Shown here: one piece after another, positions 1-6,324 of the stretch
Position numbering within the stretch: the first letter of the stretch is position 1
How the letters are laid out: each line of letters opens with the position of its first letter
NCBI GenBank assembly: GCA_036266155.1
Contig: DATANR010000391.1
Coordinates: 1-15,964 of the forward strand
Direction of reading: 5' to 3'
Source: SIAJ01 sp036266155
Lineage (GTDB): Bacteria > Planctomycetota > Planctomycetia > Gemmatales > Gemmataceae
Length of the DNA: 15,964 nt
Translations under genes and position numbers: made by a program
The notes under the pieces: model-generated
Told to the model about the DNA's origin: nothing
Database searches by the model: none
The model's input: the letters and a program-made list of their open reading frames with translations, nothing else

Positions 1-123
1 GAACGCATTCTCACCATCGTGGCCAGTTGCCGCCTGCAAAATCGTCAAGCGCTCGACTTCCTCACCCAATGCATCCACAACGCTCGCCATCGCAAACAAC
101 AACCGTCACTGCTACCCGCATAA
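1..123 (+). CDS. IS66-family transposase, C-terminal end (partial)
   Basis: Frame 1 is open from the first base to a TAA at 121-123 and gives the last 40 residues of a protein. The segment RILTIVASCRLQNR, then ALDFLT, and the ending PSLLPA resemble the C-terminal tail of IS66-type DDE transposases, which commonly finish with a short basic stretch and SLLP. The catalytic core lies upstream of the window, so activity cannot be judged. No IS66 terminal repeat was identified with confidence in the bases after the stop, so the element's right end is not placed. The identification rests on a short tail only. Confidence 0.6.
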   Translation, partial: ERILTIVASCRLQNRQALDFLTQCIHNARHRKQQPSLLPA

Positions 124-423
124 GGCCGTGAACGGTTACGATTATTCATCCGGTTGGAAATGGGTGACCTGCTACGAATATCGCGTCAAGTTTCAATATG
201 GTGCCGATCCGATTGAGTATCGGTCGGAGTCGGCTGCCGTTGATGGTGAGCGTGGTACCCGTAGTGGTTGTCTTGTGCTCATCTCCTTATTGTTATCTAT
301 GCTTTCACTCTTCGGGAGTCCTCTGATTGTTCCCACATAACGTGCGTACGCAATTGCGATTGGGCTCCGCCGTACTATTCTCAATTCCTGATCAGTAATT
401 ATGATCATCGGACCCACTGAGTA
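124..423. other. Stretch after IS66 with no recognisable gene
   Basis: This stretch follows the IS66 transposase stop. Short open frames exist on both strands (128-340 on plus, 193-483 on minus), but neither has a convincing ribosome binding site or a recognisable motif. The base composition is less GC-rich than the core genes. It probably contains the right end of the IS66 element and flanking debris. Confidence 0.4.
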
Positions 424-490
424 ATGATGCATTACTTGATCGTCATCCTCGAAGATAACACCGACCATCAGGCGGAGATGCAAGCCCTGC
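424..490 (+). pseudogene. Possible start of a receiver-like (cyclic-phosphate REC) domain, broken
   Basis: The first residues from an ATG at 424 or 427, HYLIVILEDN followed by AEMQALL, resemble the N-terminal strand and helix of small receiver-like proteins that begin with a VILEDD motif. The resemblance stops after about 22 residues. The following residues are Arg/Pro-rich and look like an out-of-frame reading, so at best this is the surviving N-terminus of a damaged gene. No ribosome binding site is evident. A chance match is quite possible. Confidence 0.22.
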
Positions 491-563
491 TCTGGCCGCG
501 GTGGGGGATCTCATCGACTTTTATGCGACCGCCCCGCCTTTGCCGTCTTCATCTCCGCCGTCC

Positions 564-904
564 TCACCAGCACAACGGCGCGGAGTGTTCGATCAGCGAC
601 CTCCGTGAAGAAGAAAACGCCGTTCGCCAACACGCGTCGAATTGATCCAGATCGGCTGAGCTCCAGCTTGGTTTGGTCCGGACGCGCAAGACGATGGCGA
701 CCACTTGGGCGTCATCCAGGGAGTCGAGCAGTGAATCCACGACTTCTCTTGGCGGTCGTGTTCGATGAGATCGTCGAGCAAACGATCAATGACGATCGCG
801 CGAAAAGCCATCATTCGATCGATAAGGTCCGGCTCCTGGGCAAGTAGCGGGTTCTCAATCGTCGTGAGGGGAAGGTGGTGGTCGTCGAAGAGACCGGCGC
901 TCAT
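564..904 (-). pseudogene. Unrecognised small protein, frameshifted, downstream of the DUF6166 gene
   Basis: The ATG at 904 overlaps the stop of the preceding minus-strand gene in an ATGA arrangement, a strong sign of translational coupling and a real start. The first 50 or so residues (MSAGLFDDHHLPL, then IDRMMAFRAIVIDRLLDDLI) read well. Near position 742 the natural-looking reading moves to another frame (VVDSLLDSLDDAQVVAIVLR) and runs to a TGA at 564-566. One indel therefore seems to split a protein of about 113 residues. No family is recognised. It would have been co-transcribed with the DUF6166 gene that the IS5-type element now interrupts. Confidence 0.45.
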
Positions 905-1018
905 CGCACCTGTCCCGCTGCGTGCGCAATTTGATCGATGGCTTGCCGGATGCGCGCCTCACTCAGCGTCCAGCCTTCCTGAGACAAGCGGCGATCATCT
1001 TGAATTTGAGCGCCTGGC

Positions 1019-1899
1019 AGAACCGGTATCAATACTTTGACAGTGTGATCAAGGCAAGAGCCAAGTGAACGAAGCCGTCAAAGATAAAGCTGAAATATTC
1101 ATGCCGCACGATCGGGCGCCGGAAACTGTGCAGCCGCCGATCGTGCGCTCGACGATCCAGCGCCGCTTGTGCCGGCGCATCCGCCGACCGTCGTTGCTCT
1201 GGGTGTCCTTGCGGTTCCGCCGATGCGGGCTGAGCAATCGAAACCCGGCCTCGGCGAGTTCTGCCCGGAGCGGGTCGCTGTCGTACGCCTTGTCGGCGAT
1301 CACCGGCACTTGATCCGGCAGGTTGATCGACTCGGGGATGGCGTTCAGGGCCGGCCCGATCAGTGCGGTCTCCGACTCGTTCGCCGCTGCTGTCGCCACC
1401 CCGAGCGGGACGCCGTTCGCGTGGGTGATGATCTTGATCTTGACCCCCTTGCCGACCTTGGTTTTCCCGACCTCGAACCCCCTTTTTGCGCTGGAGTAAA
1501 GCTCCCATCGGCGAACAACTCGGCAGTTTCCAGGCCGCCCTCGGCGGCCAATTCCTCTAGGACGACGGCCTAAACGGTTTCCCACACGCCTTCGGCCGTA
1601 CACTCCATGTGTCGCCGCCAGCAAGTCGGACCCGACGGAAACTCGCTCGGCACGTCGCGCCAGCGGACGCCGTTGCGCAGCACGTACACGATCCCTTCCA
1701 AGCAAGCGCGATCATCAGCCCGTGGCCGACCCCCCTTGGGCATCGGCTTGGCCGCAGGAAGCGGAGGGCCGACCCGTTCCCACAAGCGGTCCATTAGATT
1801 GCCTTCAACAAGTGTACTCGGCATACTGACCTCCGTGTCAGACCGGCCGGTTCACCATGCCAACGCTAAAGATTCAACATGAGTTTTGAAACCGGTTCT
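1019..1899 (-). mobile_element. IS5-family (IS427-like) insertion sequence, decayed
   Basis: Imperfect terminal inverted repeats bound the element. Bases 1019-1034 (agaaccggtatcaata) match the complement of 1884-1899 (agaaccggtttcaaaa) at 14 of 16 positions. The element is about 881 bases long, usual for this group, and carries one transposase reading on the minus strand. No clear target duplication is seen; at most a 2-base CT could be one. Excising it restores the reading frame of the DUF6166 gene it interrupts, which supports these boundaries. Confidence 0.75.
1029..1824 (-). pseudogene. IS5-family DDE transposase, broken by one stop and two frameshifts
   Basis: The N-terminal part (MDRLWERVGPPLP from 1794, then CLEGIVYVLRNGVRWRDVP) is the DUF4096-type domain of IS5-family transposases. 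After VWETV there is an in-frame TAG at 1570-1572, probably a former CAG. The frame continues through LETAELFADGS, which carries the first catalytic Asp. It then shifts by -1 at a run of five A and five G near 1488-1500, giving GKTKVGKGVKI, the VIADKAYDS segment with the second Asp, and HRRNRKDTQSNDGRRMRR. A second shift follows VERTI near 1120, after which LHSFRRPIVRHEYFSFIFDG completes the protein. Some IS5 relatives use programmed -1 shifting, but the nonsense codon and the second shift argue for simple decay. Confidence 0.75.
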
Positions 1900-2113
1900 A
1901 GATAGAGTGTACCTGGTCGTCATCGCCCAGGACATCGGCGGCTAGGGCGAGAGAAAGTGGGGCGGGGCCGGAACCGGCGAATCCCCAGGCGAATCCTGCG
2001 GATGAGTGCCGCCGCAAATCGAAGCGCGGGTCAAGCGATCGTAGACGGCCGTCTTCTTCGACGATCACTGCATAGCCGTCCTGCTCTCTTCTCTTTCCCT
2101 GGTAGAAGTTCAT

Positions 2114-2252
2114 GCCTGCCCACTCGCCCGTCGTCCTCGACAACCAATAGCACGCTAGCCGACGCACGTCTTTCGCGGGCTGGTCACGGATACAATTGCG
2201 ACATCCATGCGATCCCGCACTCGCTCGAGGACTATAGTCAGGAGACTGTCAC
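2114..2252. promoter_or_regulatory. Divergent intergenic region
   Basis: This gap of about 140 bases separates the minus-strand DUF6166 start at 2113 from the plus-strand small gene at 2253, so it should hold promoters in both directions. No clear -35/-10 pair could be picked out by eye. The only distinct element is the Shine-Dalgarno-like aggag just before 2253. Confidence 0.3.
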
Positions 2253-2420
2253 ATGCCGACCATTGGCATTCATGTCGAGGCGCTGCCGGGCGAGGTCATG
2301 AACGGTGGCGGGGTCCTACCGTTCAATCATTCCGGCTGCACGGGGGTCCAAATTCAGTCGCTCAACGATCAAATCGGGAAAGGGTATGGCGTGTCGTGGG
2401 TGTACAACGGCGATGCCTAG
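2253..2420 (+). CDS. Small hypothetical protein, 55 residues
   Basis: The ATG at 2253 is preceded by aggag with an eight-base spacer, a good ribosome binding site. The reading runs to a TAG at 2418-2420. The product begins MPTIGIHVEALPGEV and ends GKGYGVSWVYNGDA; it is Gly-rich with mixed beta-type residues, without a signal peptide or membrane segment. Reading past the TAG gives QAEFYRVKQ and then another TAG, so the protein may once have been about 10 residues longer. No family is recognised. It faces away from the DUF6166 gene and precedes the amidohydrolase gene by 92 bases, so co-transcription with that gene is possible but unproven. Confidence 0.4.
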   Translation: MPTIGIHVEALPGEVMNGGGVLPFNHSGCTGVQIQSLNDQIGKGYGVSWVYNGDA

Positions 2421-2512
2421 CAAGCGGAATTCTACAGGGTTAAACAGTAGGGCGGTGTCGGTCCTTCGCCCAAGGCAGAAGAATGAGCAGTTGGCCTCCA
2501 CATGAGTAACCG

Positions 2513-3544
2513 ATGAAGACCGTGTACGACGAGCGTCACGTGTTCCACGAAGCCCGCGCGGAACTGCACCGGGGAACGATCCACTCTCCCCCGTTCGAGC
2601 GTGCGGAGCGGGCCGAGCGAATCGCGGACGCCGTCCGCGAGGCCGGGCTCGGAGAGGTTGTCAGTCCGGCCGACTGGGGCCTGGAGCCGATCCGTCGGGT
2701 CCACGACGGCGCCTACCTGGACTTCCTGGCACACATCCACGGCCGGTGGCGGCGCATGCATGGGAACACCGACGCAGTCCCCCACATATGGAGCTGCCGG
2801 AGCTTGCGCCAGGTGATTCCCGAGAGTATTTACGGACAGCTGGGCTACTACTCCTTCGACGGCGGCACCCCAATCACGGCCGGGACCTGGCAGGCTGCGC
2901 TGGTCGCCGCCCAGGCGGCTCTCACCGGGCAACGGTTGATCCAGGGCGGGGAGACTTCAGCGTTCGCCTTGACCCGGCCGCCAGGCCACCATGCGGCGCG
3001 GGACGTGTACGGCGGATATTGCTTTATCAACCACGCGGCTGTCGCCGCCCAAGCGTTCCGGGATGGGGGTGTCGCCCGCGTGGCCGTCCTTGATGTCGAT
3101 TACCACCACGGGAACGGGACCCAGGCCATCTTCTACGACCGCGAGGATGTGCTGTTCGTGTCCCTGCACGCCCATCCGTTGATCGCCTACCCGTACTTCC
3201 TCGGATATGCAGAGGAACGGGGGGCCGGCGTGGGCGAGGGGTTTAATCTCAATCTCCCCCTCCCCGATCAGACGGATTGGGACGGGTACCTGCCGCACTT
3301 GGCCCAGGCCCTCCATCGGATCGCCGACTACGGCCCGGCCGCCCTCGTCGTCAGCCTGGGGGTGGACACCCTCGCTGGCGACCCGATCTCCGGTTTCCGC
3401 TTCCGTCTTGAAGACTTCGGAACACTCGGCCGGGAACTGGCTCAACTCCAGGTGCCGACCTTGTTCGTCATGGAAGGCGGATACGTCGGCAAGGATTTGG
3501 GGACCGCCGTCGTCAACGTCCTTCGCGGCTTCCTAGCGAGGTGA
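2513..3544 (+). CDS. aphA: Acetylpolyamine amidohydrolase (histone deacetylase superfamily)
   Basis: This 343-residue protein matches the length and layout of bacterial acetylpolyamine amidohydrolases, zinc enzymes that remove acetyl groups from acetylputrescine, acetylspermidine and similar amines in the cytoplasm. Visible landmarks are the paired catalytic histidines in RPPGHHA (H159-H160), the zinc ligands D196 and H198 in LDVDYHHGNG, D285 in SLGVDTLAGDPIS, and the transition-state tyrosine Y324 in MEGGY. The N-terminus (MKTVYDE, then ELHRG) and the PYFLGYAEE loop favour the polyamine branch over acetoin-utilisation or histone-like deacetylases. The reading is intact. Its ribosome binding site is weak (gagtaacc). 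It lies between mobile-element debris and has no obvious operon partner. Substrate preference is inferred from family resemblance. Confidence 0.85.
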   Translation: MKTVYDERHVFHEARAELHRGTIHSPPFERAERAERIADAVREAGLGEVVSPADWGLEPIRRVHDGAYLDFLAHIHGRWRRMHGNTDAVPHIWSCRSLRQVIPESIYGQLGYYSFDGGTPITAGTWQAALVAAQAALTGQRLIQGGETSAFALTRPPGHHAARDVYGGYCFINHAAVAAQAFRDGGVARVAVLDVDYHHGNGTQAIFYDREDVLFVSLHAHPLIAYPYFLGYAEERGAGVGEGFNLNLPLPDQTDWDGYLPHLAQALHRIADYGPAALVVSLGVDTLAGDPISGFRFRLEDFGTLGRELAQLQVPTLFVMEGGYVGKDLGTAVVNVLRGFLAR

Positions 3545-3654
3545 CCGCCGAACCGAAGTCCCCCTTGCAAGTACAACCCACACCCGCAACGACCGCGGAG
3601 CCGGAAGGCCCGAGAGGGTGCGCAGCGGCTCGCGGGCGGCGGGCTCGGAGGGCG

Positions 3655-4129
3655 CAGGTGCCCGGGCGGGACATTACCTCGATCCTGATCCGCGGCAAGG
3701 GCAATAAGCGGCGGCGGTGCCCGGTCCGGGTGCCGACCGCCGGCGAATTGGCTGATCTGGTGTGAGGCCGCGGCCAAACTGAGCCCGTCCTTCTGAACCG
3801 GCGCGACCAGCCCACCACCCGGTTCGGCATCCACACGCGGGTGCGGCGTGGTCGGGGCGTCAGAGCGGGTGCTCTCGCCGGCCGCCAAGCAGATGATTCT
3901 GCACGTGATCCGGCACACGTCGGTGACCCACCTGCTGCGGGCCGGGATGGACGTCAACAGCATCTGGGCGTGGCACTGGCACGTGTCGCTGGCGACGACG
4001 AACGTGTACGCCGAGATGGATCTGGAGACCAAGGCCCAAGCCCTGGACCATTGCGGGGTGGGTGACGCAGAGGCCGGCATCCCGTGGGGGAACGACCCCG
4101 GGCTGATGGCATTCCTGCGGAGCTTGTGA
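3655..4129 (+). pseudogene. Tyrosine recombinase (phage-type integrase), C-terminal fragment, broken
   Basis: The frame beginning near 3655 reads RDITSILIRGKGNKRRRCPV then TAGELADLV, the beta-hairpin region of tyrosine recombinases. It meets a TGA at 3763-3765 and continues in the same frame as PVLLNRRDQPTTRFGIHT. The reading then moves by one frame near 3840-3880 to HVIRHTSVTHLLRAGMDVN, followed by HWHVSLATTNVYAEMD. This keeps the HxxR box, the second His and the nucleophile Tyr of the catalytic domain. The N-terminal core-binding domain and the first catalytic Arg region are missing. One stop, one frameshift and the missing front make it a pseudogene. The last TGA is at 4127-4129. Confidence 0.7.
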
Positions 4130-4208
4130 CGTGATCGGTTATGAGGCACCCGAGGAGTGCTGCCCCCAAGAGGAGCCGGACAGGGCTTCCCTCCGCCACA
4201 TAACCAAG

Positions 4209-4340
4209 TTAGCCACACAAATACGATTCTGCGTACCCCCGCAGCCGGTGCCTGTCCCCTTTGTTGGTGGTGGTAATGATCCGGTCGATGCTCAGCACCC
4301 ACTTCTTCTTGATGCGGCTTTTGAGGCCCTGACAGAACGT
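4209..4340 (-). pseudogene. Possible minus-strand C-terminal gene fragment
   Basis: On the minus strand the reading GLKSRIKKKWVLSIDRIITT then TNKGDRHRLRGYAESYLCG, ending in TAA near 4209, has a natural composition and high GC at third codon positions. Upstream of about 4340 the same frame turns Arg/Pro-rich and looks like the antisense of another gene. I read this as a short surviving C-terminus of an unrecognised protein. No family match is claimed. Confidence 0.25.
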
Positions 4341-4350
4341 CGCTTCCTCC

Positions 4351-4646
4351 GTGTCGTCGGTGCAGCCAGTGTCACGTTTGGCGACCAGTGCCGCGAGCGG
4401 TCGCCGGATGTCGCCCACCAGGTGTATCAGGCCGCCGGAGCGGGGTCCGAAAAGTTTCTGGTCTGTGCCGAGCGGGCCATCGCGATCGACCACCTGCCCA
4501 TCGCGATCAAGGCGTTCTGTTCCGCGAAGGCCCCGGACCGCGTCATTGAGGCGGGGAACAGGCTTCTGGAGCAGCGGCGGGAGTAGGACGCGCTCGAATG
4601 CTTCCCGGCCGTCGCGTCGCTGGAACTTAGGCTCGCCCAGAAGTGA
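4351..4646 (+). pseudogene. Unrecognised plus-strand gene fragment with an internal amber codon
   Basis: The frame through this stretch reads naturally (SPDVAHQVYQAAGAGSEKFL, AERAIAIDHLPIAIKAF, DRVIEAGNRLLEQRRE) with GC-rich third positions. It meets a TAG at 4584-4586, continues in frame as DALECFPAVASLELRLAQK and stops at a TGA at 4644-4646. A strong hairpin starts two bases later, as expected at the end of a transcribed gene. The 5' part before about 4350 looks unrelated, so the gene is truncated as well as interrupted. I do not recognise the family. Confidence 0.35.
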
Positions 4647-4647
4647 A

Positions 4648-4689
4648 CGGGCGGCCCACGGCACCTCAAGGGGTGTCGTGGGCCGCCCG
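4648..4689 (+). terminator. Strong hairpin, terminator-like
   Basis: Bases 4648-4660 (cgggcggcccacg) are a perfect inverted match of 4677-4689, and further pairs inside extend the stem to roughly 18 with a small loop. There is no T-run after it, so classic intrinsic termination is uncertain. Its position two bases after a TGA supports a transcript-end role for the plus-strand fragment. Confidence 0.5.
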
Positions 4690-4697
4690 CCCCGCAC

Positions 4698-4874
4698 ATC
4701 GAGAAAATAACGAAGATTTATCTTGCGCCGCTGCCCGGTCATCCAGACAGCGGCAAGCGAATCACGCGGAGCTTCGCGACCGTCGGCGAGATGCGTGCCT
4801 ATGCACAGGAGCGCCGGACGGCTGCGCTCGCGTTCGTCAGGGCTCCAAAAGAACCAAACGCCGAACCGTCCTGA
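4698..4874 (+). pseudogene. Unrecognised small reading frame without a usable start
   Basis: In the frame beginning IEKITKIYLAPLPGHPDSGK and continuing RSFATVGEMRAYAQERRTA to a TGA at 4872-4874, the composition looks like real protein. No ATG, GTG or TTG start is found in frame upstream before the hairpin, only an internal ATG at MRAYAQ. It may be a truncated gene or start at an unusual codon such as the ATA at 4707. No family is recognised. Confidence 0.3.
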
Positions 4875-4997
4875 CAATCGCTCCGAGCGTTTGCGTTTTT
4901 TTCGCTGTGATGATTTTCATCCCGGCCGATGGACAGATGTCGAGACGGTCCATATAGCGTGGATTAATACTCTCGATGCAGGGTCAATGACCGCCGG

Positions 4998-5027
4998 TTG
5001 ACTGCCGTCAGTTCGAGAACTCATGAT
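4998..5027 (+). promoter_or_regulatory. Candidate sigma-70-type promoter for the peptide gene
   Basis: TTGACT at 4998-5003 agrees with the -35 consensus at five of six positions. After 18 bases comes CATGAT at 5022-5027, four of six for a -10 box. The same TTGACTG start appears before the gene at 7315. Assigned by eye, so the confidence is low. Confidence 0.3.
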
Positions 5028-5029
5028 TG

Positions 5030-5088
5030 TCTCCGCCGTTGTAGGCGGAGATCAATTTCGAGAAGTTCGCAAGTCTTCTCTGACTTGC
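5030..5088 (+). promoter_or_regulatory. Two tandem hairpins in front of the peptide gene
   Basis: The first hairpin pairs tctccgcc at 5030-5037 with ggcggaga at 5044-5051 around a six-base loop. The second pairs gcaagtc at 5069-5075 with gacttgc at 5082-5088 around another six-base loop. The second ends three bases before the ribosome binding site, so it could affect translation initiation or transcript stability. No known riboswitch class is recognised. Confidence 0.4.
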
Positions 5089-5102
5089 AAGGGAGCAAAG
5101 CC

Positions 5103-5354
5103 ATGGCGCAACAATTAGGTGAGATTCAGTACGCGATGGAGGGAACTCGCCCCGTTGTAGAACTGGTCGTTCCCCACGGCACAAAGCTATTGGATCTGGC
5201 CAAGGCGACGGATTCCATTTCCAAGCAGTTGCTGCCCAAGATCGGGCCGCGCGGCTGTCAGGCCTGCATCTCCGGCGTGCATTTCACGATCCGTGAACGA
5301 CTTGAGAACGTCGTTCAGGTTGATTTGGAAACTGGCAAGATTCAGAGCCACTGA
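5103..5354 (+). CDS. Putative MNIO-modified RiPP precursor peptide with GCxxC motif
   Basis: This gene encodes 83 residues and starts at an ATG with gggag seven bases upstream. The product has no signal peptide or membrane segment. The first 45 residues are leader-like (MAQQLGEIQYAMEGT, then VVPHGTKLLDLAKA). A compact motif follows, RGCQACISG, with the only two cysteines at positions 52 and 55, then FTIRERLENVVQVD. The next gene, 34 bases away, encodes a DUF692/MNIO oxidase, and the one after encodes its likely partner. MNIO enzymes in methanobactin, pearlin and bufferin pathways act on cysteines of small peptides encoded beside them. By that context C52 and/or C55 are the probable modification sites. 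Whether the peptide is cleaved, and where, is not visible. It could also be a small protein modified without proteolysis, as in bufferins. Confidence 0.6.
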   Translation: MAQQLGEIQYAMEGTRPVVELVVPHGTKLLDLAKATDSISKQLLPKIGPRGCQACISGVHFTIRERLENVVQVDLETGKIQSH

Positions 5355-5388
5355 GAGCGGAGTCTGGCATTGACGCGGAGGCGCGATT

Positions 5389-6321
5389 GTGGACGAACCG
5401 ATAATCCGGCACGGTTCGCCGACGGTGCTCACCGATCTGCTTGCGCGTTTGCCGCCACTGGGCGTGGGCATCCTCTACAACGATGCCCTGCCCGATTTTC
5501 TGCGCTCTGATCTAGGGTTGCTCGACTACGTCGAAGTGATCCCGGACATGTTCCAGATGGACCGTGGCCCCACGGCTCCGCAGCGCTACTTGGAATTGGA
5601 ATCGTGGGTCGAGATTCTCAACTGGTTGGCCGAGCGCCGTCCCATCATCGGCCACAATATCGGCATGTCGATCGGCAGCGCGGGCCGCTTCGACTATGAC
5701 TATATCGAACAAATCGGACACTGGCGACAGCGTTACCGCTGGCCGTGGCATAGCGACCATCTCTCCTTCATCACTGTTCCCGGTGAGCAGGGCAACGATC
5801 ACAATGCTGGGCTCGCGGTTCCGGTCCCCTATGACGAGGACGTCCTGGAACTGATCGCCGCGCGCATTGCACACGTGCAGCGCACGGTACCGTCGGCATT
5901 CTTGATCGAGAATAATGTCTACTACATCGACATCCCAGAACAGGAGATGACCGAGGCACAGTTCCTCAATCGACTGACCGCGCGCACGGGGTGCGGCCTC
6001 TTGCTGGATGTCCACAATGTATATGCCAACGCGCGCAACCACGGCTTCGATCCGCATCATTTCGTCGACGAGATCGATCTATCACGCGTCGTTGAAGTCC
6101 ACGTGGCCGGCGGGAACGATCTTGCAGGGATGTACACCGATTCCCACGCCGGCCCTTGTCCTGAGCCGGTCTGGCAATTGCTCGATCAAGTGGTGGCGCA
6201 CGCGCCGAACTTGTGCGGCATAACATTCGAATTCCACGACTCCTACTATCCGCTCTTAAAAGAAGAGGGCATCCGAGCCCAGCTGCGGCGCGCCCGCGCG
6301 GCTTGGGACCGGTACCGCTGA
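5389..6321 (+). CDS. DUF692-family multinuclear iron oxidase (MNIO), RiPP-modifying
   Basis: This 310-residue protein has the TIM-barrel motif order of DUF692/MNIO enzymes (MbnB, TglH, ChrH relatives). Landmarks are GVGILY (25-30), GHNIGMSIGS with H89, WHSDHLSF with D123 and H124, FLIENN with E174 and N175, GCGLLLDVHNVYANARNHGF with D207 and N210, VHVAGG with H238, DSHAGPCPEPVW with D251 and H253, and TFEFHDSYYP with E281. These residues supply the di- or tri-iron site. Such enzymes oxidise peptide cysteines with oxygen, for example to oxazolone/thioamide or related heterocycles, and usually need a partner protein to bind substrate. The GTG start has gcggagg about eight bases upstream. It lies 34 bases after the peptide gene and 3 bases before the partner gene, so these are surely one operon. 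The exact reaction is unknown. Confidence 0.85.
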   Translation: MDEPIIRHGSPTVLTDLLARLPPLGVGILYNDALPDFLRSDLGLLDYVEVIPDMFQMDRGPTAPQRYLELESWVEILNWLAERRPIIGHNIGMSIGSAGRFDYDYIEQIGHWRQRYRWPWHSDHLSFITVPGEQGNDHNAGLAVPVPYDEDVLELIAARIAHVQRTVPSAFLIENNVYYIDIPEQEMTEAQFLNRLTARTGCGLLLDVHNVYANARNHGFDPHHFVDEIDLSRVVEVHVAGGNDLAGMYTDSHAGPCPEPVWQLLDQVVAHAPNLCGITFEFHDSYYPLLKEEGIRAQLRRARAAWDRYR

Positions 6322-6324
6322 CTT

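Larger units (their letters stand above)
901..2113 (-). pseudogene. DUF6166-like gene interrupted by an IS5-type element
   Basis: The upstream half starts at an ATG at 2113 (MNFYQGKRREQDGY) and contains SSAGFAWGFAGSGPAPLSLA followed by LADVLGDD-like residues, which match my memory of the DUF6166 core (GFxWGYxGSGPAQLALALL). It stops at a TAG within three bases of the IS end at 1899. Removing 1019-1899 joins the halves in frame, giving SICQALKFKMIAACL. A single-base shift then leads into SQEGWTLSEARI, as expected for the family's C-terminal helix, and a TGA at 901-903. DUF6166 has no established function; such genes are often found in accessory DNA. A longer start at 2167 is possible but not family-like. 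The gene carries two lesions, the insertion and the small frameshift. Confidence 0.65.
4875..5102 (+). promoter_or_regulatory. Leader region of the RiPP-like cluster
   Basis: This gap has no gene and holds several ordered elements: a T-run near 4895, a perfect short palindrome ggtcaatgacc at 4982-4992, a candidate promoter near 4998-5027, two tandem hairpins at 5030-5088 and a ribosome binding site gggag at 5091-5095. The order suggests the control region of the genes starting at 5103. Confidence 0.45.

Noticed and set aside
1360..1551. Programmed -1 frameshift in the IS5 transposase at the A5G5 run
   Set aside because: Some relatives use such sites, but this copy also has a nonsense codon and a second frameshift, so plain decay is simpler.
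4340..4877. Upstream part of a long minus-strand open frame
   Set aside because: Most of it is Arg/Pro-rich and opposes plus-strand frames with better composition. Only the last 40 or so codons near 4209 look natural.
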